Positions 52,388 through 62,031 of a DNA stretch of 64,000 nt are shown here, piece after piece. How positions within the stretch are numbered: the first letter of the stretch is position 1; each line of letters begins with the position of its first letter. Below the pieces are notes generated by a model. It ran no database searches, was not told the origin of the DNA, and saw only the letters and a list, made by a program, of their open reading frames with translations. Location of the stretch: the NCBI GenBank assembly GCA_035554115.1, contig DATMIW010000013.1, positions 1-64,000 of the forward strand, given 5' to 3'. Origin of the DNA: CAXTSE01 sp035554115 (lineage in GTDB: Bacteria; Actinomycetota; Actinomycetes; Actinomycetales; Microbacteriaceae). A program made the translations under genes and the position numbers.

Positions 52388-54151
52388 ATGGCCCGGATCA
52401 CAAAACTCCTGATCGCGAATCGGGGAGAGATCGCGGTGCGTGTCATCCGCGCAGCCCGTGACGCGGGAATCAGCACCGTCGCCGTCTACGCCGACCAGGA
52501 TCGCGACGCGCGACACGTCAAACTCGCGGACGAGGCATACGCTCTCGACGGCTCGACGAGCGCCGACACCTACCTCGTCATCGAGAAGCTGCTGTCTGTG
52601 GCGCGTCGTTCGGGCGCCAACGCTGTCCACCCCGGCTACGGCTTCCTCGCCGAGAACGCCGACTTCGCGCGCGCCATCATTGACGCCGGGCTCATCTGGA
52701 TCGGCCCCTCGCCCGACTCGATCGAACGCCTCGGCGACAAGGTATCGGCTCGCCATGTCGCAGAAAAAGTGGGCGCACCCCTCGCGCCCGGCACGCTGAA
52801 TCCCGTCGCCGACGCCGCCGAGGTTCTAGCCTTCGTCGACGAAGTCGGCCTACCTGTCGCCATCAAGGCGGCATTCGGAGGCGGCGGCCGCGGCCTCAAA
52901 GTCGCCCGCACCCGCGAAGAAGTACCCGAAATGTTCGACTCGGCCACGCGCGAGGCGATCACGGCGTTCGGCCGCGGCGAATGCTTCGTCGAGAAGTATC
53001 TCGACGAGCCGCGCCACGTCGAGACACAGTGCCTCGCCGACTCTGCCGGCAATGTCGTTGTCGTCTCGACCCGCGACTGCTCGTTGCAGCGTCGACACCA
53101 GAAGCTTGTGGAGGAGGCGCCCGCGCCATTCCTCACGCAGGAACAGACCGACCTTCTCTACTCGTCGTCGAAGGCGATCCTTCGCGAAGTCGGATATCTC
53201 GGAGCCGGCACCTGCGAGTTCCTGATCGGTAAAGACGGCACCGTCTCGTTCCTCGAGGTGAACACCCGCCTGCAGGTCGAACATCCCGTCTCAGAAGAAG
53301 TGACGGGCATCGACCTCGTGCGCGAGCAGTTCCGCATCGCCGAGGGCGGCATCCTCGACTACGACGACCCGGTGACCCACAGCCACTCGATCGAGTTCCG
53401 CATCAACGGCGAAGACCCGGGCCGCAACTTCCTGCCAACACCCGGCCCCGTGCACGTGCTGCGCTTCCCCGGTGGCCCCGGCGTACGCGTCGACTCGGGT
53501 GTCACAACCGGCGACGTCATTTCAGGGTCATTCGACTCCCTTCTGGCGAAGCTGATCGTCACCGGCCCCACCCGCGAGGATGCCCTGGAGCGCGCCCGCC
53601 GAGCCCTTGACGAATTCGAAGTGGCCGGCCTTCCCACCGTGCTCCCGTTCCACCGCAAAATCGTGCGCGATCCTGCCTTCACCGCTGCCGACGGCCATTT
53701 CGGTGTCTATACCCGGTGGATCGAAACCGAATTCGACAACGACCTCGAGCCCTGGGGCGGCATGCTGCCCGAGTCGGGTACCCCCGAGAAGCGCCACAAT
53801 GTTGTCGTCGAGGTCGAGGGCAAGCGCATTTCGGTGTCGCTGCCGACCCAGTTGCTGCCGGGTGGGGGATCCGCATCCGCATCTCCGGCACCTCGTCGCC
53901 GCAGCGGCTCGGGTGGCGGAGGCGTCACGGCCAGCGGTAACGCCGTCAAGGCTCCTATGCAGGCGACGATCGTCAAGGTCGCCGTCTCAGCAGGCGACAC
54001 GGTCGTCAAGGGCGACCTCATCCTCGTGCTTGAGGCAATGAAGATGGAACAGCCGATCGTCGCCCACCGCGACGGCACGATCGCCAAAGTGGATGCCACG
54101 GTCGGCGCAACAGTTTCGTCCGGCCACCAGCTCCTCGCCATCGAAGACTGA
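52388..54151 (+). CDS. Acyl-CoA carboxylase alpha subunit (biotin carboxylase with biotin carrier domain)
   Basis: This 587-residue protein carries an N-terminal biotin carboxylase (about 1-450) with LLIANRGEIAVRVIRAARD, NAVHPGYGFLAENADFA, the ATP loop KAAFGGGGRGLKV and EVNTRLQVEHPVSE. After a serine/glycine-rich linker comes the biotin carrier domain, with Lys552 in VLEAMKMEQP as biotin site. It carboxylates biotin and hands CO2 to the beta subunit encoded at 45.2 kb. It resembles AccA3-type shared alpha subunits. It is 83 bases after maf and probably co-transcribed. Confidence 0.94.
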   Translation: MARITKLLIANRGEIAVRVIRAARDAGISTVAVYADQDRDARHVKLADEAYALDGSTSADTYLVIEKLLSVARRSGANAVHPGYGFLAENADFARAIIDAGLIWIGPSPDSIERLGDKVSARHVAEKVGAPLAPGTLNPVADAAEVLAFVDEVGLPVAIKAAFGGGGRGLKVARTREEVPEMFDSATREAITAFGRGECFVEKYLDEPRHVETQCLADSAGNVVVVSTRDCSLQRRHQKLVEEAPAPFLTQEQTDLLYSSSKAILREVGYLGAGTCEFLIGKDGTVSFLEVNTRLQVEHPVSEEVTGIDLVREQFRIAEGGILDYDDPVTHSHSIEFRINGEDPGRNFLPTPGPVHVLRFPGGPGVRVDSGVTTGDVISGSFDSLLAKLIVTGPTREDALERARRALDEFEVAGLPTVLPFHRKIVRDPAFTAADGHFGVYTRWIETEFDNDLEPWGGMLPESGTPEKRHNVVVEVEGKRISVSLPTQLLPGGGSASASPAPRRRSGSGGGGVTASGNAVKAPMQATIVKVAVSAGDTVVKGDLILVLEAMKMEQPIVAHRDGTIAKVDATVGATVSSGHQLLAIED

Positions 54152-54224
54152 CGCCGCCGCGCGAGCGCCCGCCTTACCAACGAGCCGTTTGCAATCCGCG
54201 TAGCGCTTCGAACGCCAACACGGT

Positions 54225-55205
54225 TTACCAACTGCTGATCGGAAGTCCTGCGCCAGCAAGTCGCGCCCCCAACAGTCGGGGCGAACGAGCTTCTGCCCAC
54301 CCCCAACGCACAAAGCCCGACACCTGTCGCCGAATGGCATCCTCGCGCTTCTTCTCGGCCAGCACGACCTCAGCTGCCGACCGACCCGACCTCATTTCTG
54401 GATTGAGGTACTTTGCATCACCATCGAATTCGCCAACGATTCGCAGACCGGGCCACCAGAAATCGACGAACCACGTGTCGTTTCCCTCTGAAAACTCCTG
54501 CTGCAAAACTGGTTTCGGAACCCCGAGTCGGCGCATTGTTACGCGGCTGATCGATTCGCCTGCCGACCCGGACCTCTCGTCCGCAAACTCCAGGACATGA
54601 CGTCCACGCGCCTCTCCATGACGCAGCGGAATTCGACTCACTTCCTCGCCTAGGTCCCCGAATCCGTCGCCTCCTGTGGCGACGGAACCCTCTGCTTTCC
54701 GCTTGAGCGCCGCGTCCGCGACAACGATCGCGAGCATGAGATCGGACTGACGAGCAAGGTCAATAACGGTGCGGGCCATGCTGGTCACGCGCAAACCGTC
54801 AATCATCGCGAAATCGATCAGCTCCTCCCGATGACGACGAATCTCTCGGGTCGACGCAACGGTCGACTGCGGCGTGACCGTGCAATGCGCGACGGTCGGC
54901 CAGGCCCCAAGCCACGGCAACCCCCAGAGACACGCCGCCGAAGCATGTGAGAAAACCAAAGATGCGGAGGAGGTTGCCGCGACGGCGTGAAGTAGGGCCC
55001 GATATCGACCATCGAAACCGAGTTGTCGCCACTGGGCAGTCGGGAGATAGGTGCCGCGGGAAACCCTAACCAGCTCCCCGCGTTTAGCAAGATTCGCCAG
55101 ATGGGTACGCCCACTCGCGGTGGGTGATTCGCGAGCGAGGATGAGCGTATCTCGAATACGTCCGTATGAATATCCCTCGGCAGGAAATGAAGAAGACGCA
55201 TGCAC
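54225..55205 (-). CDS. AbiEi-like antitoxin-domain protein (DUF559-type C-terminus)
   Basis: The frame is open to 55304; I use GTG 55205, near where family sequence begins, giving 326 residues, but the start is uncertain. The N-terminal winged-helix region (TLILARESPTASGRTHLANLAKRGELVRVSRGTYLP) matches the type IV antitoxin AbiEi family. The C-terminal part contains FVDFWWPGLRIVGEFDGDAKYL and AEKKREDAIRRQ, which resemble the DUF559/endonuclease-like core. No AbiEii-type toxin gene is next to it. Such solitary proteins are common in actinobacteria; their role is unproven. Confidence 0.68.
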   Translation of the reverse strand: MHASSSFPAEGYSYGRIRDTLILARESPTASGRTHLANLAKRGELVRVSRGTYLPTAQWRQLGFDGRYRALLHAVAATSSASLVFSHASAACLWGLPWLGAWPTVAHCTVTPQSTVASTREIRRHREELIDFAMIDGLRVTSMARTVIDLARQSDLMLAIVVADAALKRKAEGSVATGGDGFGDLGEEVSRIPLRHGEARGRHVLEFADERSGSAGESISRVTMRRLGVPKPVLQQEFSEGNDTWFVDFWWPGLRIVGEFDGDAKYLNPEMRSGRSAAEVVLAEKKREDAIRRQVSGFVRWGWAEARSPRLLGARLAGAGLPISSW

Positions 55206-55416
55206 CTCACGAGAATGCCCGGCCTGAGCGAATATGCGGGTTGCGCGATCGAGATCTGTGGTTCGACGGCGCACATGCTCTGCCGGGAGGAGTGGTCCGA
55301 CCACACCGACACGTCAACTGCTGCGGAACCTGCAATCAGACGAAGGATGCGAACGGTGACGCGGATTGCGAACGGGCTATCGGATGTTCGAGGGTCGAGG
55401 CGCCGCGCAGGGCGCG

Positions 55417-56970
55417 TCAGCAGCGGGGGTCGCTCTTGGGCACGACGTCGTCGATGAAGTAGTCGTCGACCGCGTTGTCGACGCACGAGTTGGACTTGTT
55501 GTAGGCAGTATGGCCCTCGCCTTTATAGGTGATGAGGTGTCCGTTCTGCAGTTCAGCGGCGAGCGCCTGAGCCCACTTGTAGGGCGTGGCCGGGTCGTTA
55601 GTGGTTCCGATCACGAGGATGTCGCTCGACCCCGCGGCGGTAATCGGGCCCCGCTCGCGGGTGCTGGGGAACGGCCATCCGGGGCATCCGGTTTCGCCGT
55701 AGGCCATCAGCGGCCCGAAAACCGGGGCCACCTTCTCCAGCTCGGCTGCCTGTGCTTCGGGCGATTCTGTACGGACGGCAGGCGGGTAGTCAAGGCAGTT
55801 GATGGCCATGAACGCTTCTGTGCTGTTGGAGGTGTAGGTGCCGTCTGCGTCGCGTTCGTAGTAACTGTCCGCCAGCACGAAGGCTGTTGTGGCGTCGTGG
55901 TCCTGCACTTCGGCAAACAGCTGATCGAGCGCGTACCAGTTGTCAGGGTTGTAGAGCGGCACGATGATCGCGGTGAACATCGTGCCGGAGCCGAGTTGGC
56001 GACCGTCGTCGGCACGGATCGGCTGCACCTCGAGCTTGGCCAAAATCCGGGCGATCCGCTGCTCAGCCGCGTCGACGGTCCCCCGGAACGGACAGTTGTC
56101 GCGATCGAGGCAGTCGGCGAGGTAAGCCCGCAGAGCTTTCTCGAAACCCTCGGCCTGGAAGAGGGTGACGTCGTCGTCACTTGTCGCCGGATCCAGCGCT
56201 CCATCGAGAACGAGGTGCCCCGTCTTCTTCGGGTAGAGCTCGGCGTACGTCGCACCGAGAAAGGTGCCGTAGGAGAACCCGAGGTAGTTGAGCTTGCGGT
56301 CCCCGAGGATCGCACGCAGCAGGTCGAGGTCGCGGGCAGCGCTCACGGTGTCGACATACTGCAGCAAGGGCCCGGTGTACTTGAGGCACCCGGCCGCGAA
56401 GTCGGCGCTCTCTTTTTCGGACGCGGCGATCCACTCGGGTGAGCCCTCCACCCCGGGGATGATCCCGAAGGCGTACTGGTCCATGACCTTCGGGTCGTCG
56501 AAGCAGGACACAGCCGATGACCGCCCCACCCCGCGCGGGTCGAAACCGATGATGTCGTATTCGCGCTGCAGCCGCGTCGAGACCGCGAAATCGACGCTGT
56601 CGTGGATGAAGTCGAACCCTGAACCGCCCGGACCACCAGGATTGACCAGGAGAGACCCCTTGCTGTCCCCACCCGTCGCGGGCTGGCGCACGAGCGCGAG
56701 TTTGATGCGGGCCGCCGACGGGTCCGCCCAGTTCATGGGCGCCGTGGCCGTGGCGCATTGCATATGGCGACCGCAGTTTTTCCAGGTCAACACCTGGCTG
56801 TAGAAGTCCTTCAGATTCGCCGCGACCTTCTCGCCGGTGGGGTGTGAGGTGACCGAGACACGCGGTGCCGTGAACCACGACGCGCATCCGCCCAGAAGAC
56901 CCGCAATGGACGCCGCCGCAACCCCCACAAGCAGCCAGCGTCGCGCTCGCCCGGCCCGCATGCCGCCCAT
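55417..56970 (-). CDS. Secreted lipoprotein alpha/beta hydrolase (tripeptidyl aminopeptidase-like)
   Basis: This 517-residue protein has a lipoprotein signal: basic start, hydrophobic stretch 12-27 and lipobox LLGGC with Cys29. The catalytic triad is visible: Ser in LGFSYGTFLG, Asp in GTTNDPATPY, His in GEGHTAYN. NPGGPGGSGFDF is the oxyanion region and DPRGVGRSS follows. This matches the TAP-like secreted peptidase group of actinobacteria. The ATG overlaps the holB stop (TGATG). Substrate is unknown; peptide or ester hydrolysis outside the membrane is likely. Confidence 0.87.
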   Translation of the reverse strand: MGGMRAGRARRWLLVGVAAASIAGLLGGCASWFTAPRVSVTSHPTGEKVAANLKDFYSQVLTWKNCGRHMQCATATAPMNWADPSAARIKLALVRQPATGGDSKGSLLVNPGGPGGSGFDFIHDSVDFAVSTRLQREYDIIGFDPRGVGRSSAVSCFDDPKVMDQYAFGIIPGVEGSPEWIAASEKESADFAAGCLKYTGPLLQYVDTVSAARDLDLLRAILGDRKLNYLGFSYGTFLGATYAELYPKKTGHLVLDGALDPATSDDDVTLFQAEGFEKALRAYLADCLDRDNCPFRGTVDAAEQRIARILAKLEVQPIRADDGRQLGSGTMFTAIIVPLYNPDNWYALDQLFAEVQDHDATTAFVLADSYYERDADGTYTSNSTEAFMAINCLDYPPAVRTESPEAQAAELEKVAPVFGPLMAYGETGCPGWPFPSTRERGPITAAGSSDILVIGTTNDPATPYKWAQALAAELQNGHLITYKGEGHTAYNKSNSCVDNAVDDYFIDDVVPKSDPRC

Positions 56971-58109
56971 CAGCCGCGCACCGGTTCACGTGTCCGGACG
57001 GCGCTGATGAGCATCGCCTCGAGCGCGAGCGTCGGTGCGACGTTCCCTTCGATGCGTCGGCGGGCTGTCGCGATGGCGTCGAGGGTCTCGAGTGTGCGTG
57101 CAGGTGTTGCTGCTTCAGCCGCCGCGAGCAGATCGGAGTAGATCGCGAGGTTGACCGGCTCGTGGTCGACGCCGAGCTGCAGCAGCAGCACATCGCGATA
57201 AAGACTGAGCAGGTCGACGAGGATGCGGTCGAGCCCGTCTCGCAGGCTACGTGTTGCGCGACGCTTCTGGTCCTCTTCGAGCGCCTTCACCTGCGCCCGT
57301 AGCGCGGGCGGAACTGTGCCTCCCGGCTCGATACCGAGGGATCGGAGCGTGCTGTCGCGTTCGGCAGCATTGCGTTCTTCTGTGATGGCGCTTGCGTCGT
57401 CGGTCGCGAGGGCGATCAGTTCCGCGGCCGCGAGCACGGCCGCCTGCACGCCGGTGACGCCCAGCGCGAGTTCGAGGGTGCGACGGCGGCGGTCGCGCGC
57501 GTCGGCGTTGGTTGCCAGACGATGGGCCATGCCGATGTGGGACTGGGCTTCGCGGGCGGCGCGTTCGGCTTCGGGGCGGCTGACACCATCCCGCTTCTCA
57601 ATCAGAGCGGCAACTTCGGCCACGTCGGGTACGCGCAATCTCACGCTGCGCACGCGCGACCTGATGGTGGGAATGAGATCGGCTTCGCTGGGCGCACAGA
57701 GAATCCAAATCGTGCGGGCTGGCGGCTCTTCGAGAGCTTTCAGCAGCACGTTTGAGGTGCGTTCGGTCATGCGATCAGCGTCTTCAATCACCATGACGCG
57801 GTAGCGACCGATTGACGGCGAGTACTGGCTTGACGCGACAAGTTGCCGCACCTCGTCGATCGAGATCTGCACGCGTTCGGTGCTCAGGACTCCCAGGTCC
57901 GGATGCGTGCGAGCCGCCACCTGAGCTTCGGTGGCCGCTTCGTCGCCCGGCCTCGCGAGGAGGGCGGAGGCGAAGGCGTAGGCGAGGATCGAGCGCCCCG
58001 ATCCCGGGGGGCCGGTGAGAAGCCACGAATGGGTGAGACCGTCATCGGCTGCGGCAGCACGCATCGTGGCGATGGCCTCTGCCTGGCCGGTCAGGTCATC
58101 CCATAACAC
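56970..58109 (-). CDS. holB: DNA polymerase III delta' subunit
   Basis: This 379-residue AAA+ protein has the P-loop TGPPGSGRS (about 32-40), RVMVIEDADRMTERTSNVLLKALEEPP as the Walker B/sensor region, and SEADLIPTIRSRVRSVRL. It loads the sliding clamp as part of the clamp loader. It sits between tmk and a lipoprotein gene, as in many Gram-positive genomes where tmk and holB are adjacent. The zinc-binding cysteines found in E. coli delta' are not apparent. Confidence 0.92.
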   Translation of the reverse strand: MLWDDLTGQAEAIATMRAAAADDGLTHSWLLTGPPGSGRSILAYAFASALLARPGDEAATEAQVAARTHPDLGVLSTERVQISIDEVRQLVASSQYSPSIGRYRVMVIEDADRMTERTSNVLLKALEEPPARTIWILCAPSEADLIPTIRSRVRSVRLRVPDVAEVAALIEKRDGVSRPEAERAAREAQSHIGMAHRLATNADARDRRRRTLELALGVTGVQAAVLAAAELIALATDDASAITEERNAAERDSTLRSLGIEPGGTVPPALRAQVKALEEDQKRRATRSLRDGLDRILVDLLSLYRDVLLLQLGVDHEPVNLAIYSDLLAAAEAATPARTLETLDAIATARRRIEGNVAPTLALEAMLISAVRTREPVRG

Positions 58110-58136
58110 TGTGTGCTCCCTCGGGTCGCGATTACT

Positions 58137-58757
58137 TTACGCGAGCAGCTCTGACACTCGGGCGCGAATGGCGTCTGCGAGTTCGGCGACAGGGCGCGTG
58201 GCGTCGAGCACCAGGAAGCGCTGAGATTCGTCAGCGGCCAACGCGAGGTAGCCAGCGCGTACGCGTGCGTGGAAATCGGCGGCCTCGGCCTCGAGTCGGT
58301 CGTACTGCGTGCGCGAGGCGTCGAGCCGAGCGCGGCCGGCGCTTTCGTCAAGGTCGAGGAGCACCGTGAGATCGGGAAGAAGACCATCGGCGGCCCACAG
58401 CGACAGCTTGCGCACTTCATCCGCATCGAGGACACGGCCCGCGCCTTGGTAGGCGACGGACGAGTCGAGGTAACGGTCTTGGATCACAATGTCGCCGCGC
58501 TCGAGGGCGGGGCGGACCACCGTCGCGACGTTGTGCGCGCGGTCGGCCGCGTACAGCAGGGCCTCCGCGCGCGGAGCAATGTGTCCGCGCCGGTGGAGCA
58601 CCATTTCGCGAAGTTCTAGGCCGAGCTCGGTGCCCCCCGGCTCCCGTCCGTGAACGACGGTGTGACCCTGTGCCATAAGCCAGTCGGTGAGCAGCCGAGA
58701 CTGGGTTGTCTTGCCCGAGCCGTCGCCGCCCTCGAAGGTGAGAAAGAGCCCCGACAC
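58137..58757 (-). CDS. tmk: Thymidylate kinase
   Basis: The frame is open to 58925, but the kinase starts at GTG 58757 (protein begins SGLFLTFEGGDGSGKTT), one base after the topA stop region, giving 206 residues. The P-loop is EGGDGSGKTT (9-18) and DRYLDSSVAYQGAGR is the dTMP-binding DR(Y/H) motif. It phosphorylates dTMP to dTDP. The order topA-tmk-holB on one strand indicates an operon. Confidence 0.93.
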   Translation of the reverse strand: MSGLFLTFEGGDGSGKTTQSRLLTDWLMAQGHTVVHGREPGGTELGLELREMVLHRRGHIAPRAEALLYAADRAHNVATVVRPALERGDIVIQDRYLDSSVAYQGAGRVLDADEVRKLSLWAADGLLPDLTVLLDLDESAGRARLDASRTQYDRLEAEAADFHARVRAGYLALAADESQRFLVLDATRPVAELADAIRARVSELLA

Positions 58758-58758
58758 G

Positions 58759-61542
58759 TTATTTCTTCTTGGCCGGGGCGCGTTTTGCTGCCGTCTTGCG
58801 CACGGGCTTTTTGGCCGGGCCCTTCGCTCGCTTGTCCGCCAGCATCTGCACCGCCCGCTCAAAATCGATGGAGTCGATCTCTTCGCCGCGTGGCACGGTG
58901 ACGTTGGTGATGCTGTCGGTGACATATACCCCGAAGCGACCGTCGCGGATGCGGATCAATTTGCCGCTGACCGGATCGGCATCGAACTCTTTGAGAGCAC
59001 TCGAGGTGCGCGCGGCACCGTATTTCGGCTGCGCAAAGATCTCGAGAGCCCCGGCGAGATCGACCTCGAAGATCTGGTCTTCGCTCGTGAGCGTGCGGCT
59101 GTCGGTCCCCTTTTTGATGTACGGACCGTAGCGACCGTTCTGCGTGGTGATGTCGACACCGGTCTCGGGGTCCTGTCCGACAACGCGGGGCAGGTCGAGC
59201 AGACGAAGCGCGGTATCGAGGTCGATTGTGGCCGGATCCATGTCTTTAAAGAGGGATGCGGTGCGCGGCTTGACCGCTGCCGCCTTCTTCTTGGCAGCCG
59301 GCTTCTTCTTCGGCTTGGCGGCGACCTCTGTGGTCGTCGTGGCCTCGCTGGTCGAGACCGTCTCGACGACTTCGCCGGTTGCGGGATCTACGCGGTGGGT
59401 CTCGACAGGCTCGACCGACGGGTCCGGCAGCGGTTCAGGATCGAGCTCGGTGACGTAGGGGCCGTAGCGACCGTCCTTGGCGACAACGGTCTTGCCATTC
59501 ACTGGGTTGATACCGAGCACTCGATCGCCGACGACCGGGGCGTCGATAAGTTCGCGTGCTTTCGCGGGTGTGAGCTCGTCGGGTGCGAGCTCTTCGGGAA
59601 CATTCACGCGGCGAGGGGTGTCACCCTCATTCTCCGGAGGAACCTCGAGGTAGGGGCCGTACTTGCCGATGCGCAGCGTGACGTCATCGTCGATGCGTAC
59701 CGAGTTGATGCCGCGCGCGTCGATGTCGCCCAGATTGTCGATCACCGTGCGGAGGCCGCGGTGCTCACCGCCGCCGAAATAGAACGACGTCAGCCAGTCG
59801 ACGCGATCGGCCGTGCCGTCGGCAATGTTGTCGAGGTCGTCTTCCATCTCCGCTGTGAAGTCGTATTCGACCAGGTCGGCGAAATGCTCTTCCAGCAGAC
59901 GAACGACACTGAACGCGATCCAGTTCGGCACGAGTGACTGGCCGCGCGGGGTGACATATCCGCGATCGACGATCGTCGAGATGATCGCGACATATGTTGA
60001 CGGCCGGCCGATCCCCAGTTCTTCGAGGGTCTTGGTGAGGCTGGCCTCGGTGTAACGCGGCGGCGGGCTGGTCTCGTGACCTTTCGCCTCCACCTCGCGC
60101 AGGATGAGGGACTGACCCTCAACGAGCGCGGGAAGTTTTGCCTCGGTCGGCTCTGTATTTTCGGCCAACCGCGACTCGTCATGCCCTTCTTCGTAGGCAT
60201 GCAGGAATCCACGGAAAGTGATGATCGTGCCCGAGGCCACGAACTCGACGAGCTTGCCATCGGCGGGCGTGGCCCCGATGGTGATGGATGCCGTAGAGCC
60301 TTTCGCATCGGCCATCTGGGAGGCGACAGTGCGCTTCCAGATCAGTTCGTAGAGTTTGAGGTCGTTGCCTCGCAGCACCGAACTGAGTTCAGCGGGCGTG
60401 CGGAATGTGTCACCTGAAGGCCGAATCGCCTCATGAGCCTCTTGCGCGTTCTTGCTCTTGCCGGTGTAGACCCGCGGCTTCTCGGGAACGGTGTCGGGGC
60501 CATAGAGCTTTGCCGCCTGCGTGCGCGCGGCGGTGATCGCTTGCTGCGATAGCGCTGGCGAGTCGGTACGCATATAGGTGATGTAGCCGTTCTCGTACAG
60601 CGACTGCGCGACACTCATCGTCTGGCGGGCAGAGAACCGGAGCTTGCGTCCGGCCTCTTGCTGCAGCGTGGACGTCGTGAACGGCGCGGCGGGACGGCGG
60701 GTGTAGGGCTTGGATTCGACACCGAGAACGCTTATCGGTACGCCCTCAACACGTAGGGCGGTCGCCAATGCTTCGGCGGCATCCTCGTCCAGGGCGACGG
60801 CGTCGCTCGTGAGCTGACCTTTGTCGTCGAAGTCGCGGCCTGCTGCGATCCGCTGTCCACCGATACGGGCGAGCTTCGCCTCAAAGTTGCTGCCACCCGC
60901 CTCCGGGCTCAGCTGTGCCAGCAGATCCCAGTAGCTGGCGGTGCGGAAGGCAAGACGCTCCCGCTCGCGTTCGACGACGAGGCGCGTTGCCGCGGACTGC
61001 ACGCGGCCAGCCGAAAGCCCGGGGCCGACCTTGCGCCACAGCACCGGCGAGATTTCGTAGCCGTACAGGCGATCGAGGATTCGGCGCGTCTCTTGAGCGT
61101 CGACGAGTGCCGTATCAATGTCGCGGGTGTTGTCGCGGGCGTACTGGATGGCCTCTTTGGTGATCTCGTGGAACACCATCCGCTTCACCGGGACTTTGGG
61201 TTGCAGCACCTGTAGCAGGTGCCAGGCGATGGCCTCGCCCTCGCGGTCCTCATCAGTTGCGAGGTAGAGCTCGTCGGCGCCTTTCAGCGCCTTCTTGAGG
61301 TCGGCAACGGTCTTTTTCTTGGCGTCCGACACGACGTAATACGGTTCGAAGCCGTTCTCGACGTCAACCGAGAACTTGCCAAGCGAACCCTTCTTGAGCT
61401 CGGGCGGAAGGTTCTTCGGCTCGATGAGGTCGCGAATGTGGCCGACCGACGATTGGACCTCGTACCCGTCACCCAGGTACTGCGCAATTGTCTTCGCTTT
61501 GGTCGGCGACTCAACGATGACAAGCTTCTTGCTCTCAGACAC
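58759..61542 (-). CDS. topA: DNA topoisomerase I
   Basis: GGAGA a few bases before GTG 61542 supports this start and a 927-residue enzyme, normal for actinobacteria. Motifs in order: LVIVESPTKAKTIAQYLG (Toprim, 7-24), DEDREGEAIAWH (97-108, metal site), and the catalytic Tyr323 in ITYMRTDS. The C-terminal part has several TopoI-C repeats with GRYGPYV-type motifs and ends in a lysine/alanine-rich tail. It relaxes negative supercoils. The reading frame is open upstream through the TadE-like gene to 62028 with no stop codon between. Confidence 0.95.
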   Translation of the reverse strand: MSESKKLVIVESPTKAKTIAQYLGDGYEVQSSVGHIRDLIEPKNLPPELKKGSLGKFSVDVENGFEPYYVVSDAKKKTVADLKKALKGADELYLATDEDREGEAIAWHLLQVLQPKVPVKRMVFHEITKEAIQYARDNTRDIDTALVDAQETRRILDRLYGYEISPVLWRKVGPGLSAGRVQSAATRLVVERERERLAFRTASYWDLLAQLSPEAGGSNFEAKLARIGGQRIAAGRDFDDKGQLTSDAVALDEDAAEALATALRVEGVPISVLGVESKPYTRRPAAPFTTSTLQQEAGRKLRFSARQTMSVAQSLYENGYITYMRTDSPALSQQAITAARTQAAKLYGPDTVPEKPRVYTGKSKNAQEAHEAIRPSGDTFRTPAELSSVLRGNDLKLYELIWKRTVASQMADAKGSTASITIGATPADGKLVEFVASGTIITFRGFLHAYEEGHDESRLAENTEPTEAKLPALVEGQSLILREVEAKGHETSPPPRYTEASLTKTLEELGIGRPSTYVAIISTIVDRGYVTPRGQSLVPNWIAFSVVRLLEEHFADLVEYDFTAEMEDDLDNIADGTADRVDWLTSFYFGGGEHRGLRTVIDNLGDIDARGINSVRIDDDVTLRIGKYGPYLEVPPENEGDTPRRVNVPEELAPDELTPAKARELIDAPVVGDRVLGINPVNGKTVVAKDGRYGPYVTELDPEPLPDPSVEPVETHRVDPATGEVVETVSTSEATTTTEVAAKPKKKPAAKKKAAAVKPRTASLFKDMDPATIDLDTALRLLDLPRVVGQDPETGVDITTQNGRYGPYIKKGTDSRTLTSEDQIFEVDLAGALEIFAQPKYGAARTSSALKEFDADPVSGKLIRIRDGRFGVYVTDSITNVTVPRGEEIDSIDFERAVQMLADKRAKGPAKKPVRKTAAKRAPAKKK

Positions 61543-62028
61543 GGCTCTCCATCTATCCGTGCGCCACCATACACACCCGCTCAGGGTGCGTGCTTCACTC
61601 TTGCCCGCACAGGATGCCGCGGCGACACGTCTGCCCACCGTAGCGACAGCCTCTGGTGGCCCCGCCGTCGAGCGCGCGCTGACCGCCAGCAGGCCCCTGC
61701 CCGACACCACCCCGACGGTCACGGTCAGGCCGTTGATCTCGCACACGACAAGGGATGCGCCGTTGACCTGTGCGAGGCGAGCCGCCGTCGCGCAGGGGTC
61801 ACCGGCTGCTGCGCCGCTGAGTGTGTCCGCCGCCGCGAGGGCCGCGGCGTCCGCAGCACCGATCGCCCGCTGCCGGGCCGTAAGACCAGCACCCAGAGTA
61901 AGAGCGCCGACGAGAACGGCCGCTATCACACCGACAAGGGCGACGGCCAGGATCGTGCCGGCGCCGCCGTCCGCCCGGATTTTGCGGACAAGTTTCCCCT
62001 GTGCCCGCGGAGCCTGTACCCACGACAC
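61543..62028 (-). CDS. TadE/Flp-like secretion-neighbourhood membrane protein, no own stop codon
   Basis: Starts at GTG 62028, 3 bases after the TadE stop. The first about 130 residues are a complete small pilin-like protein: a basic start, hydrophobic helix GTILAVALVGVIAAVLVGAL (about 24-43), ARQRAIGAADAAALAAADT, and a C-terminal domain ending near TAGPP. This is the Rv3654c-like family encoded next to TadE in actinobacteria. No stop follows; about 30 further unrelated codons lead into topA in frame. I show the part before the topA start. The protein may be made as a fusion, or the stop may be lost or mis-sequenced. Confidence 0.7.
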
Positions 62029-62031
62029 GGA

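Noticed and set aside
58687..59937. 416-codon plus-strand frame across topA
   Set aside because: Antisense shadow of the topA C-terminal repeats; no family features.
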